Origin: Bryobacterales bacterium
GTDB lineage: Bacteria > Acidobacteriota > Terriglobia > Bryobacterales > Bryobacteraceae
Assembly (NCBI GenBank): GCA_025463005.1
Contig: JAOAPR010000206.1
Span: 1 to 64,000 of the forward strand
Reading direction: 5' to 3'
Length of the DNA stretch: 64,000 bases
Every line of letters starts with the position of its first letter. The stretch's first letter is position 1. A model generated the notes under the pieces. That model did not search any database. It worked only from the letters and a program-made list of their open reading frames with translations, and was not told the origin of the DNA. Made by a program: the position numbers and the translations under genes. Below, one piece after another: positions 23,861-31,918 of the stretch.

Positions 23861-24117
23861 TGAACTACCAACGCGCTGTTCAGACCTACGGCGAAGCCGT
23901 TTTCAGCCTCAGCTACGGTACTGGCGCGGAACTAAACCACTCATGGCAACTGGCGGAAAGGGCGCGGAAAAACTCCGAAGCCGCCCGCACTGCCATCCTG
24001 GACCATGAGCACGACCACGCGTGCACCCTGGCCCAGCCGTATTCGGGCGACGGCCAAATGCCTGGGGTAGCAGCGGAAGAGCTGGTACTCGGAGATCAGG
24101 GACAATCGGGCGGATAA
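23830..24117 (+). CDS. Small helical protein of unknown function
   Basis: 95 residues from ATG 23830, with AGGAG 9 nt upstream and a good promoter at 23780. The N-terminal two thirds look like a real amphipathic helical domain (QWSRCVVNYQRAVQTYGEAV, WQLAERARKNSEAARTAIL) ending in HEHDHAC, a His/Cys cluster that might bind metal. The last 30 residues look unstructured. No signal peptide. I do not recognise the family. The next gene begins one base after its stop. Confidence 0.6.
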   Translation: MPCEQWSRCVVNYQRAVQTYGEAVFSLSYGTGAELNHSWQLAERARKNSEAARTAILDHEHDHACTLAQPYSGDGQMPGVAAEELVLGDQGQSGG

Positions 24118-24118
24118 G

Positions 24119-24580
24119 ATGCTGAAAAGAGCACTGCTCGCGGCCGCGGTAATCGTGAGCACGGCTGCAGTTGTGTGGGCCGCCGATCCGGTGGTCGGGA
24201 CGTGGAAACTCAACGTCGCCAAATCGAAATTCAGTCCCGGTCCCGCGCCGCAAGAAGAGACGCGCACCTATGAAGCACGAGGGGACGGGATCAGGGTGAC
24301 GGTGAGAACGATCGCAGCGAACGGGCACTCCACCACGGTTAATATTGCGGCGAACTACGATGGCAAGGACTATCCAGTCACGGGGTCCAGCGATTACGAC
24401 GCGATCGCACTGAAAAGGACGAGTGACCGGACGGCCGAGGGGATGTTGCTGCACGCCGGGAAGTTAGTCGCAACTTCAACGCGGGAAGTCTCGCCGGACG
24501 GCCAGGTGCTAACGATCACCTACAAAACATCGGACAACCAGGACCCGATCAACAACCGAGCTGTCTACGATAAGCAGTAG
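24119..24580 (+). CDS. Secreted lipocalin-like hypothetical protein
   Basis: 153 residues, signal peptide RALLAAAVIVSTAAVVWA. The mature start DPVVGTWKLNVAKSKFSPGP is a motif I know from many short acidobacterial and planctomycete secreted proteins with a beta-barrel, lipocalin-like prediction. Later strands include NYDGKDYPVTGSSDYDAIAL and DGQVLTITYK. It is probably periplasmic; ligand unknown. It follows the small-protein gene without a gap and likely shares the 23780 promoter. Confidence 0.8.
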   Translation: MLKRALLAAAVIVSTAAVVWAADPVVGTWKLNVAKSKFSPGPAPQEETRTYEARGDGIRVTVRTIAANGHSTTVNIAANYDGKDYPVTGSSDYDAIALKRTSDRTAEGMLLHAGKLVATSTREVSPDGQVLTITYKTSDNQDPINNRAVYDKQ

Positions 24581-24584
24581 GAAC

Positions 24585-25451
24585 TTACTTCGGCTGGTGG
24601 GCGCGATCCCGCTCATTCTCGGCGCAGAAATACTCCAAAATGTCGGAATCGGGCATAAGCTGGTGCGTGATTTTGATGGTGAACGGTTTCGTGTACATCT
24701 TAGGATCGTCAAACGTCATTTCCACGTCCATGTGGCCGAAATCGCGGCGGTGGTAACGCTCTACTAGATGTAGCGCCTCGCTGCGCGGATGGCCGAGCAC
24801 ATCCAGCCAGGCCTTGTCGTTGAATCCCACTGTATCCACCACGAGTGTGTCTCCGTCCCACTTGCCCACCGAATATCCGAGCCACGACGGCTGCGGATCC
24901 TGCGGAAGCCTGCGTCCGTCGGTGTAGATCTGGCGATGCGCGTTGTCCACTTCGAGCAGGATCACAATCAAGCCAGGAGTCTGAACGATCTTGTGCACCT
25001 CCGACACCAGCGAGGAAATCGGGATTCCGAGCGGCAGGCAATCCACGCCGGGATCCCTTACGGACCCTTGCGCCCGCTGCCCGAACAATTTTGCCGCCTC
25101 CGGCCGCATCGGTTCCTCGCCCTGTTTGAAGTCGAGAAGAAGGTTTATGGCGTACTTCGAAATCGTGTCGAGCTCCATCCCGGGCACGCTCGTGGCGTCG
25201 GCGGCCTTGATCAGGTCAGGGCCGAAGAGACGCGTCAATTCTTCTTTGCCCGTGGGTTGAACGTGCCAAACGCCGGATAGGTCCGGTTTGCCGTTGGAGG
25301 CGCGCGGCGCTGGCGCCGAAAGGTTCGGTTTGCCGTCACGTGTTCGGGGCGTCCCCGGCGAGGGATAGTTCACCCATTGTGCAGACACGTGTCCAGACAT
25401 GCTGCTTCCCAGAAGCGCAAGCAAAACAACAGTGCGTCTATTTGTGTTCAT
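24585..25451 (-). CDS. Secreted DLSG(V/I)W-family protein, copy 1
   Basis: 288 residues from ATG 25451, signal peptide TVVLLALLGSSMSGHVSA. Hallmarks shared with two other genes here (32534 and 45401): GKPDLSGVWHVQ, DCLPLGIPISSL, VDTVGFNDKAWLDVLGHP, ERYHRRDFGHMDVEMTFDDP and MYTKPFT. The family is abundant in acidobacteria, with a lipocalin-like or jelly-roll appearance and no known function. The frame is open to 25616, but those codons overlap the upstream gene and lack a signal. The start overlaps the B3-type hydrolase gene by 14 nt, so the two are translated together. Confidence 0.85.
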   Translation of the reverse strand: MNTNRRTVVLLALLGSSMSGHVSAQWVNYPSPGTPRTRDGKPNLSAPAPRASNGKPDLSGVWHVQPTGKEELTRLFGPDLIKAADATSVPGMELDTISKYAINLLLDFKQGEEPMRPEAAKLFGQRAQGSVRDPGVDCLPLGIPISSLVSEVHKIVQTPGLIVILLEVDNAHRQIYTDGRRLPQDPQPSWLGYSVGKWDGDTLVVDTVGFNDKAWLDVLGHPRSEALHLVERYHRRDFGHMDVEMTFDDPKMYTKPFTIKITHQLMPDSDILEYFCAENERDRAHQPK

Positions 25452-26343
25452 TCGCGGCTTTTTTCTGTTCATCCAGGACGGCGTTGAAAGCCGTCTCCTG
25501 GATATCCAGCTCGGTTTTGTACCCCTGCGGATCGATAAACGGATTCGGTGCCTTGCCCAGCTTCGGATACTTTTCTGCCAGGCTGTACATCGCCGGATGC
25601 GATCCCAGCGGAACATCGCACTTGAGCCCGCGCAGAATGCGGAAGCTGCGCTGATATTCCTCGGCGATCTGCGGCACCTGCTTATTGTTCACGAGCTGGG
25701 TACCCTGGTTCACGCCGACGCTCCCGATAATCACCACGTCATATGCCCTGCCGCCGTCTTCGATCATCGCGGTCCAGGTGGTGCAGCCGCGCGTGTGTCC
25801 CGGCGTTAAATGAGCCACAAGTGTGGTGCCGCCCAGCGTGACTTTTTCGCCGTCGTGAATCACTTTGTATTGTGGGCGAGGCTTTCCGCTGGGAGTCCGC
25901 ATGGTCTGGAGCGCCGGAATATCTTCGGCCATGGCCATCGCTTGTGCGCCGCTTAACTCCAACGCCAGGGGATCGCCTTCCATGTGATCCCCATGCGCGT
26001 GGCTGCCGAGCAGGATTTTGATATCGGAAAACTTGAACCCCAGCTTCTCGACCGATGCCTTGATCACCGGCACCGTCCGCTCATAATCGCTGTTGATGAG
26101 GATGTTTCCCTGCGGCGTCGTGATCAGAAACGTCCCCAGGCTTCGCGTGCCGACGTAGTACAGATTCCCGATAATCTTGTGCGGGGGGAATGCGGTGTCC
26201 TGATCTTCCTTGGTTCCTACGTTGCGCTGGAACAGCTCGGCCGCGGTCCACACTTTGCCGGACTGCGCGATCAACGCCGCCGCGCCACTCGCGGCCAGCA
26301 CGAGTCCGGTGAGCAGAAATAGCCTCAGCTTCTTGGTCCGCAT
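25438..26343 (-). CDS. Subclass B3-like metallo-beta-lactamase-fold protein
   Basis: 301 residues, signal peptide LFLLTGLVLAASGAAALIA. B3 features: FPPHKIIGNLYYVGTRSLGT, SHAHGDHMEGD (H116, H118, D120, H121 equivalents), PGHTRGCTTW (H196) and LGSHPAMY (H263 position). All six metal ligands are present. It may hydrolyse beta-lactams or act on an unrelated ester, lactone or amide; sequence alone cannot decide. The 3-prime end overlaps the DLSGVW-family gene by 14 nt. Directly upstream lie a -10-like TATTCT and two tandem 11-bp repeats (26370-26391). Confidence 0.9.
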   Translation of the reverse strand: MRTKKLRLFLLTGLVLAASGAAALIAQSGKVWTAAELFQRNVGTKEDQDTAFPPHKIIGNLYYVGTRSLGTFLITTPQGNILINSDYERTVPVIKASVEKLGFKFSDIKILLGSHAHGDHMEGDPLALELSGAQAMAMAEDIPALQTMRTPSGKPRPQYKVIHDGEKVTLGGTTLVAHLTPGHTRGCTTWTAMIEDGGRAYDVVIIGSVGVNQGTQLVNNKQVPQIAEEYQRSFRILRGLKCDVPLGSHPAMYSLAEKYPKLGKAPNPFIDPQGYKTELDIQETAFNAVLDEQKKAANEHK

Positions 26344-26369
26344 AAGCTAAAACAGAATATCAGATCGCT

Positions 26370-26391
26370 TGTTAACCGTGTGTTAACCGTG
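26370..26391. promoter_or_regulatory. Two tandem 11-bp direct repeats at the -35 region of the B3-hydrolase gene
   Basis: TGTTAACCGTG occurs twice in immediate succession (26370-26380 and 26381-26391). Read toward the minus-strand gene at 26343, a -10-like TATTCT lies at 26359-26354 and the repeats cover the place of the -35 box. Such an arrangement suggests an activator or repressor site. Confidence 0.45.
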
Positions 26392-26393
26392 TG

Positions 26394-27476
26394 TCAGGCC
26401 GCGCGCCTTTGACGTGCCACCCCACGGGCCGATTCCCACCGGCCGGCGACCCACATCCGCCAGGGCAAAAGCCGGATGGCCGCGCTCATCCCCACCATCG
26501 CGAGCACCAGTGCCGCCGAGGCCGCCACGCATTGCCAGACCGTGAGCCGTTCTTTATAGAACCAAAGCCACCGCCCGTACACCAGCTCCACGTGGACCCA
26601 GTACACCGCCAGTGAAGTCGTCCCCAGCAATCGGACCCAGCTCCAACCTTCGCTGAAATAGTCGGTCCAAAGGAACGCGACCGAGGCAAGCAGCAAAGTG
26701 ATTCCCAGCTTGCAAGCCACCAGCGCCGGACTATCGAGCCAGAAGTTCGCGTGGGGATAAATCGAAAACGGCAGGTTCGAAAAATACCGGCCGGCCAGCA
26801 GCAGTCCGAATCCGCACAGCGCTGCCCACTGCATTACGCGACTCCAGTCCGTGCGCTTCACCAACGGCAATGCGCTTCCCGCCGCCAACCCGAAGGCTAG
26901 ATAGGAGCCCCACGGGAACATGCTGAACGCTGGCGCGCTCGGCACGAAGTAGTCGCGCACCGCTCCTGGGAGTGCGCTTACGTCCAGGTCCGACATCACT
27001 GGAGCCAGCGCCGCGAGTGCGACGCCGGCCAGTACAGCCCATCGCACCCGCCGCATTCCTCGAGCCAGCGCGGCCACCGACAGCAGCGCCGCCGTTGCGC
27101 CCATCACGTTCAGCACGTCCACGTGCAGCAGACCGGTCCACGGCTGATTCGGCCCGGCGAAAATCCACATCTGCAGCCGGAAGGCGATCGCCAGCAGGAA
27201 CAGGAATCGTGCCCGCCGCAGCGTGCCGGTAATCCGCTGCCACGCGGGCAGGTCTTCGCGGCGATTCATCCCCAAACCCAGCGTGAGGCCGGTCAGGAAT
27301 AAGAAAATCGCGGCTGCCTGGCCGCCGAAGAATTGTGAAAAGATGAAGGCGGGATGCTCTCGCATCTCCGGCCTGAGAAACGAATCAAAGGTATGCCCCT
27401 GGAGCATGACGATAGCCGCCAGCCCCCGCAACCAGTCCAGGAACACAATGCGACTGCGAACGGGCACTACACTCAC
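26394..27476 (-). CDS. DUF1624/acyltransferase-like integral membrane protein
   Basis: 360 residues, about ten hydrophobic segments. The opening RIVFLDWLRGLAAIVMLQGH carries the D-W-x-R-G and conserved His of the HGSNAT-like (DUF1624) and acyltransferase-3 superfamily. IFLFLTGLTLGLGMNRRE, MFPWGSYLAFGLAAGSALPL and GTTSLAVYWVHVELVYGRWL follow. These enzymes move acetyl or acyl groups across or along the membrane to sugars; the acceptor here is unknown. The gene begins 7 nt after the alpha/beta hydrolase gene, with which it likely forms an operon that may continue into the B3-hydrolase gene. Confidence 0.85.
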   Translation of the reverse strand: MSVVPVRSRIVFLDWLRGLAAIVMLQGHTFDSFLRPEMREHPAFIFSQFFGGQAAAIFLFLTGLTLGLGMNRREDLPAWQRITGTLRRARFLFLLAIAFRLQMWIFAGPNQPWTGLLHVDVLNVMGATAALLSVAALARGMRRVRWAVLAGVALAALAPVMSDLDVSALPGAVRDYFVPSAPAFSMFPWGSYLAFGLAAGSALPLVKRTDWSRVMQWAALCGFGLLLAGRYFSNLPFSIYPHANFWLDSPALVACKLGITLLLASVAFLWTDYFSEGWSWVRLLGTTSLAVYWVHVELVYGRWLWFYKERLTVWQCVAASAALVLAMVGMSAAIRLLPWRMWVAGRWESARGVARQRRAA

Positions 27477-27483
27477 GCTGATC

Positions 27484-28314
27484 CTAATACTTGACCTTTC
27501 CGAGAAATCCGATCAGCAGCCGGTTAAATTCGTCGGGCCGCTCCATCATCACGAAGTGTCCGGTTCCGGCGACCTGCACGTACTCCGAGTTAGGAAAGAT
27601 CTTCTTCAGATTCTCGCGATTCGCCATCGGCGAATTGCCGGCATAGATCCCCAGCACCGGAACCGTCGATACTTCATTGTTCAAGTTCGCCGTATCGAAC
27701 GTCGCGATCATCGCGCCCGACGCCGTCGCTTCCGGCGGCGCTAACATCATCTTTAATACGTGCTGCTGGACCGCGGCCGGTGTCGCCGGAGTAAACATCC
27801 CCCGGATCATCGTCTCGCGAGCCTTCATTCCGTCGGGACCGGTCATCGCCGCCGGATTGGGCGCTCCCCGACCAGTCCCCCCGATCAGCAGCAACCCATC
27901 CACGGGCACCAGCCCCACCACGTGCGTCGGATACATCCGCACATACTGCCGGATCACCGGCGTTCCCATGCTGTGCCCCACCAGCACGGCCTTATCGACC
28001 TTCGCGTCGGTCCGCACCGCCTCTACCGCGCGGGCGAACACGGTCATCGAGAATTTCCCGTCCTTGGGCGGATCGCTCTTGCCGTGGCCCGGCAGATCCA
28101 GCGTTATGACGCGGTATTTCTGGCTCAGAACGGGGACCTGCGCATCCCACGACGTTTCGTCGCAGGTCCAGCCGTGGACCAGGATAACCGCCTGATTACC
28201 CGAGCCTTTAGACGTCCAGTGGACCTTCGCCCCATCCACCGCGGCCCCGTAAATCGGGGGGGCGATCGGGCCGGCGATGGGCAGCGCCAGCAGGATACTC
28301 AGCAGCGGTCTCAT
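27484..28314 (-). CDS. Secreted alpha/beta hydrolase
   Basis: 276 residues with a short signal peptide (LLSILLALPIAGPIAPP). Oxyanion region HGWTCDETSWDAQ, the turn LDLPGHGKSDPP, nucleophile elbow GHSMGTP (Ser), an acidic residue after VPVLGIYAGNSP, and catalytic His in GTGHFVMMERP. It is an epoxide-hydrolase or esterase-like fold member of unknown substrate. There is no Shine-Dalgarno; TAAGAT lies 6 nt before the ATG. It heads the minus-strand cluster with the acyltransferase-like gene. Confidence 0.88.
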   Translation of the reverse strand: MRPLLSILLALPIAGPIAPPIYGAAVDGAKVHWTSKGSGNQAVILVHGWTCDETSWDAQVPVLSQKYRVITLDLPGHGKSDPPKDGKFSMTVFARAVEAVRTDAKVDKAVLVGHSMGTPVIRQYVRMYPTHVVGLVPVDGLLLIGGTGRGAPNPAAMTGPDGMKARETMIRGMFTPATPAAVQQHVLKMMLAPPEATASGAMIATFDTANLNNEVSTVPVLGIYAGNSPMANRENLKKIFPNSEYVQVAGTGHFVMMERPDEFNRLLIGFLGKVKY

Positions 28315-28363
28315 GAGGCAATCTTAACAGGGCATGGCCCCAGAGTGGTAACATAGGAACAGC

Positions 28364-28603
28364 ATGCAATACTTTGTCCGCACTATGGAGAAACACAAAG
28401 CGAGCACCCGAGTTTTCAGCCCGGAACTGCCATGTCCCGCACTGGGTAGCGCTAAGGATGCCGCCAAGCAACTTGTACAATCTTCCGACCCCTCCGTGAT
28501 GCTTCAAGCCGATGTCTGCTCCCGGAATCAGAATCAGGTTCGCACCCGCTACTGCTGCTGGATCAACGAACGGGGTGAGTTCGTCGAACGCGCCCTGATC
28601 TAA
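28364..28603 (+). CDS. Small hypothetical protein
   Basis: 79 residues from ATG 28364, preceded by AGGAACAGC. The C-terminal half reads naturally (CCWINERGEFVERALI) and composition is balanced, but there is no recognised domain, signal peptide or membrane segment. It lies alone between the divergent hydrolase gene and the RRM gene. An antisense frame also covers it, so coding is probable but not certain. Confidence 0.4.
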   Translation: MQYFVRTMEKHKASTRVFSPELPCPALGSAKDAAKQLVQSSDPSVMLQADVCSRNQNQVRTRYCCWINERGEFVERALI

Positions 28604-28712
28604 CTGCCTGGATGTAATGCTTGTGTTACACTTTTGAACGTGCCTAGCCCGCCAGTTACCTACCATTGGAACGAGCCCGCCTGGTCAATTTGAACCCTAT
28701 TGGAGATATTCT

Positions 28713-29045
28713 GTGACGAACATTTTTGTTGGAAACCTTGCTTATCAGACCACGGAGTCGGAGCTCGAGGCTGCTTTTGCTGCGTATGGCGCTGTTGAGA
28801 AAACCAGCGTCGTTCGCGACCGGGACACCGGGCAGCCCCGCGGCTTTGCCTTTGTTGAAATGACGAATCAAGCGGAGGCGGCGAAAGCCATCGAAGCATT
28901 GAACGGTCAGGAACTGAACGGCCGGGCGTTGAACGTGAACGAAGCGCGTCCCCGCCCCGAGCGCGGCAGCGGCGGCGGCTTCGGAAACCGTGGTGGCGGC
29001 GGTGGCGGATTCGGCGGCGGGCGCCGGCGCGAACCCCGCTGGTAA
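28713..29045 (+). CDS. RRM-type RNA-binding protein with glycine-rich tail
   Basis: 110 residues from GTG 28713, with TGGAGA upstream. One RNA recognition motif: RNP2 IFVGNL at residues 4-9 and RNP1 RGFAFVEM near 43-50, followed by ALNVNEARPRPERG. The C-terminal 30 residues are Gly/Arg rich. This is the bacterial/cyanobacterial Rbp type, often cold- or stress-responsive and able to bind single-stranded RNA. It is monocistronic; a strong hairpin follows the stop. Confidence 0.93.
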   Translation: MTNIFVGNLAYQTTESELEAAFAAYGAVEKTSVVRDRDTGQPRGFAFVEMTNQAEAAKAIEALNGQELNGRALNVNEARPRPERGSGGGFGNRGGGGGGFGGGRRREPRW

Positions 29046-29056
29046 TCAATCTTACG

Positions 29057-29079
29057 GGGGCAGGCCTCTCGCCTGCCCC
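29057..29079. terminator. Bidirectional hairpin between RRM and EF-hand genes
   Basis: GGGGCAGGC (29057-29065), loop CTCTC, GCCTGCCCC (29071-29079): a perfect 9-bp GC-rich stem midway between two convergent genes. No long T-run follows on either strand. It is probably a shared transcription stop. Confidence 0.55.
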
Positions 29080-29108
29080 AATCACACAATTAATCTTCGA
29101 CAGCGCTG

Positions 29109-29441
29109 CTACTGTTGGGGATAGCTCGCCTTGAACTCCTCGATCGTAATAACGTGGTCTCCGTTTTTGTCCCAGCGCGAAAATTCCTGCTGAACGTCGG
29201 CCGCATTGGCATCGCGAAATAGCTTGCTGAATTCCTCTTCGCTGAGCTTCCCGTCGTGGTTCGTATCCAGCGTTGCGAATACCTGCTCCGCCGTCATTGA
29301 CTGTTTCGGAGCCTGACCTGGAGGCTGACTCTGTTGTTGCGGCGGCTGCTTCGGATTATCCTGAGGCTGCTGCTGACCATACACCATCGTTCCTGCCGCG
29401 ACCAAGCCGCCCAACGCGATCCTGAGTATCGAGTACTTCAT
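29109..29441 (-). CDS. Secreted EF-hand protein
   Basis: 110 residues. Signal peptide (LRIALGGLVAAGTMVYG), then a Gln/Pro-rich linker (residues 24-50) and two calcium loops: DTNHDGKLSEEEF (canonical) and DKNGDHVITIEEF, where His replaces the usual Gly at position 6. It binds Ca2+ in the periplasm or outside the cell, probably as a sensor or structural protein. The gap 29442-29665 upstream holds no gene I can support; it should contain the promoter. Confidence 0.88.
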   Translation of the reverse strand: MKYSILRIALGGLVAAGTMVYGQQQPQDNPKQPPQQQSQPPGQAPKQSMTAEQVFATLDTNHDGKLSEEEFSKLFRDANAADVQQEFSRWDKNGDHVITIEEFKASYPQQ

Positions 29442-29665
29442 TCTATTGTTTCCTTTGCTTGATATCGTTCAAGCGAGACTGGACAGGACCCTAAACAGGC
29501 ACGCCGCTAGCCAAAGGCTCGCGCAACTCAACTCCTAGAAATCCATCGCCTCTGCGCGGGCCCCTTTCAGGAAGTCTTACTGATCTGGTAAAAATACCCC
29601 GTTCCTACATACGCTTCCCACTTAGGATTGTTCGATCGCTTCGAAGTGGCGCCGCTGTGTCGGGT

Positions 29666-30064
29666 TTAGAGCAGCGGAGGAGTCGTGTCAGATTCTGGAG
29701 CGGCTGCCGCGACCTTCGGGGCATTCGATCGGAGAGAAGTCGGGGACTTCAGAACTCTCTTGCGCCTTTTCTTAGCTTCTGCCCTCGAATCTGCCTTTTT
29801 GCTCTTCTTAGCCATCCGCTGATTTCCATCCACGGTCGCAGGCTTTACTTTTTTCGAGGACTTGCCTGCTGTTGAGGACTTCGCTTTTGCCGAGGCTTTT
29901 GCCTTGCCCCTAGCAATAACGACAGAGGCTTTCGCGGAGTCGAGCAACTCTCGCACTCCCTTTTCATACCCGGCAAACTGCGCAATCACCTTTGATAAAA
30001 GCGCCTCAACTCGATCTAGCCGTTTGAGGGCTTTCTTCGTTTTCACCACTTTGATCGCTTTCAT
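29666..30064 (-). CDS. Basic Lys/Ala-rich protein, histone H1-like tail
   Basis: 132 residues. The first 55 form a helical domain (ALKRLDRVEALLSKVIAQFA) and the rest is a Lys/Ala/Ser-rich tail (GKAKASAKAKSSTAGKSSKK) resembling H1-like nucleoid proteins such as Hc1/AlgP. A role in DNA or RNA compaction is inferred from composition. GAGGAG directly abuts the ATG at 30064, which is too close for a normal site, so GTG codons 6 or 7 may be used. TTGACA upstream on the minus strand near 30095 is a possible -35; the -10 is weak. Confidence 0.7.
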   Translation of the reverse strand: MKAIKVVKTKKALKRLDRVEALLSKVIAQFAGYEKGVRELLDSAKASVVIARGKAKASAKAKSSTAGKSSKKVKPATVDGNQRMAKKSKKADSRAEAKKRRKRVLKSPTSLRSNAPKVAAAAPESDTTPPLL

Positions 30065-30289
30065 CTCCTCTTAACAGTTACGTAAGGCTCGGGTTGTGTC
30101 AAGGGGCCACATTCCGTACCGGATCAGCATCTGCTTCCTAAGTCGCAACAGGACACTATTTTTACGATACGACTTCGTCAACCCCTGGTAAAATCTGAAC
30201 AACGCGCCGCCGGTGCATGCCTTGACACTCGTTGTTAACATCCGGTGACTGCCGCATGGGAATCGGAACTGATGATTTAGTGTGACTGC

Positions 30290-30880
30290 TTGAAAATCGA
30301 AATTGAAATTAAGTTACGTGTGCCGGATGATCTCCGGGAGACCCGCGGTAAGCTGCGACGGCTCGGATTTCGAGTTCTAAAGCGGCGCGAGTTCGAATCG
30401 AACGTCCTCTTTGACGACTGGAAGCGCCGCCTCCGCACGAATGGCAAACTATTGCGCGTCCGCCGGTCCGGTCGGCGCGGGCTGCTTACTCTGAAAGGAC
30501 CTTCGGAGCAAAGCCGGTACAAGAAGCGCTGGGAGATGGAAACCGATCTCCATGACAGCGATTCGATCCAAGGGATCTTAAGTCACATCGGCTATCATCC
30601 GGTCTTCCGGTATGAAAAGTTCCGAACGGAATATACTCGCCGATCCGGCGACGGAAAGGTCCTGGTGGACGAAACGCCTATTGGAAATTTCCTGGAGCTG
30701 GAAGGCCGCCCCCGGTGGATTGAAGAAACCGCCCGGCTGCTGGGTTTTTCGCGCGCTGATTACATAAACCGCAGCTACGGGTATCTGTACCTGGCTTATT
30801 GCCGGGAACGCAGGATCCCCCCCAAAGACATGGTTTTCAATAGTCGAAATTCTAAAAGAGGGCCAGCCTCCGGTCGCTGA
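30290..30880 (+). CDS. CYTH domain protein
   Basis: 196 residues from TTG 30290. The CYTH signature E-x-E-x-K is at the N-terminus (IEIEIKLRV), and further tunnel residues are in LLRVRRSGRRGLLTLKG, YKKRWEMETDL, YEKFRTEY and VDETPIGNFLELEG. CYTH enzymes include class IV adenylyl cyclase, thiamine triphosphatase and inorganic triphosphatases; this could be any of these. The gap 30065-30289 upstream holds no other gene; TTGACA at 30222 lacks a good -10. Confidence 0.88.
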   Translation: MKIEIEIKLRVPDDLRETRGKLRRLGFRVLKRREFESNVLFDDWKRRLRTNGKLLRVRRSGRRGLLTLKGPSEQSRYKKRWEMETDLHDSDSIQGILSHIGYHPVFRYEKFRTEYTRRSGDGKVLVDETPIGNFLELEGRPRWIEETARLLGFSRADYINRSYGYLYLAYCRERRIPPKDMVFNSRNSKRGPASGR

Positions 30881-30893
30881 CCCACGGACCAAC

Positions 30894-31883
30894 TCACGCT
30901 GCCGACGCTGTTGCTCGCGCGAGGGCCGATGAGCTTTGAAGAGGATTCATTCCCAGCCGTTTCATCATGGCGATTAAGGTCGTCCTCGGCACGCCGAGAT
31001 GGGCGGCAGCACCGTTCGGACCGCCAACCACCCCACCCGTTTGCTCGAGAGTCTGGAGTATGTGCGAACGCTCCGCCTCTTCCAATGTGACGGGCGCGGG
31101 TGTTCCTGCGAGCGTGGGTAGCGAACCGCTCAGCACAGGACCGGTTGCGAGAATTACCGAACGCTCAATAAGGTTTTGCAATTCCCGCACGTTGCCTGGC
31201 CAAGAATAGCATTCCAAAGCCGCGATGAATTCTTTCGACACGGCCGTGATCGGCCTCTGCATGCGATCCGCGTAATGCATCGCAAAATGGTGGACTAACA
31301 AAGAGATGTCTTCGCGACGCTCACGCAGCGCTGGCAGTGCAATTGGGAACACGCTCAAACGATAGAAGAGGTCGGCGCGAAATTGCCGTTTTTCCATCAT
31401 TTCAGGCAGATTCCGATGTGTGGCGCATACCACGCGCACATCGGTGTCAATCGTTGCGGTGCTGCCTAAACGCTCGAATTGCCGTTCCTGCAAGACGCGA
31501 AGAAGCTTCGGCTGCAGCTCTAGCGGAAGATCACCGATCTCGTCTAAAAACAAAGTACCCCGGTTAGCCCGCTCGAACCGTCCAATAACGCGCGTGACCG
31601 CCCCGGTATAGGCGCCGCGCTCGTGACCGAACAGCTCGCTTTCTAGCAAGCCGGAAGGAATGGCGGAGCAATTCACCTTCACAAATGGGCCGCTCGACCG
31701 GTCGCTGTACTTGTGAATGGCTTCCGCGATCAGCTCCTTGCCGGTTCCCGTCTCCCCGTTGATCAACACCGTGGCGCCGGTCGGGGCGACAACCCGCACT
31801 TGGCGAAGCGCCTCCTGGAGCGCGGCGCTTTTCCCGATAATCGTGGGTAAGCCGCTGCCCGGCCCGCTTATGTTTCCAGTCAT
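30894..31883 (-). CDS. Sigma-54-dependent activator without sensor domain
   Basis: 329 residues. AAA+ domain from about 12 to 245: Walker A GETGTGKE (43-50), sigma-54 contact loop GAYTGA (90-95, a variant of GAFTGA), Walker B LFLDEIGD (111-118) and the arginine region ALRERREDI. A Fis-type helix-turn-helix ends the protein (AAAHLGVPRTTLIAMMKRLG). There is no receiver, GAF or PAS domain, as in PspF, so regulation must come from a partner protein or from expression. It lies 35 nt downstream of a DksA/TraR-type gene on the same strand. I found no clear -24/-12 promoter in this window. Confidence 0.92.
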   Translation of the reverse strand: MTGNISGPGSGLPTIIGKSAALQEALRQVRVVAPTGATVLINGETGTGKELIAEAIHKYSDRSSGPFVKVNCSAIPSGLLESELFGHERGAYTGAVTRVIGRFERANRGTLFLDEIGDLPLELQPKLLRVLQERQFERLGSTATIDTDVRVVCATHRNLPEMMEKRQFRADLFYRLSVFPIALPALRERREDISLLVHHFAMHYADRMQRPITAVSKEFIAALECYSWPGNVRELQNLIERSVILATGPVLSGSLPTLAGTPAPVTLEEAERSHILQTLEQTGGVVGGPNGAAAHLGVPRTTLIAMMKRLGMNPLQSSSALARATASAA

Positions 31884-31918
31884 ATCTTTGCTCCTTCCCT
31901 AACGGTGCTATCCGCCAC

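Noticed and set aside
30388-30402. tRNA-like T-loop sequence GAGTTCGAATCGAAC
   Set aside because: It lies in the coding frame of the CYTH protein and no acceptor or anticodon stems surround it; a similar GGTTCAAATCC at about 11394 is inside the glycerate kinase gene.
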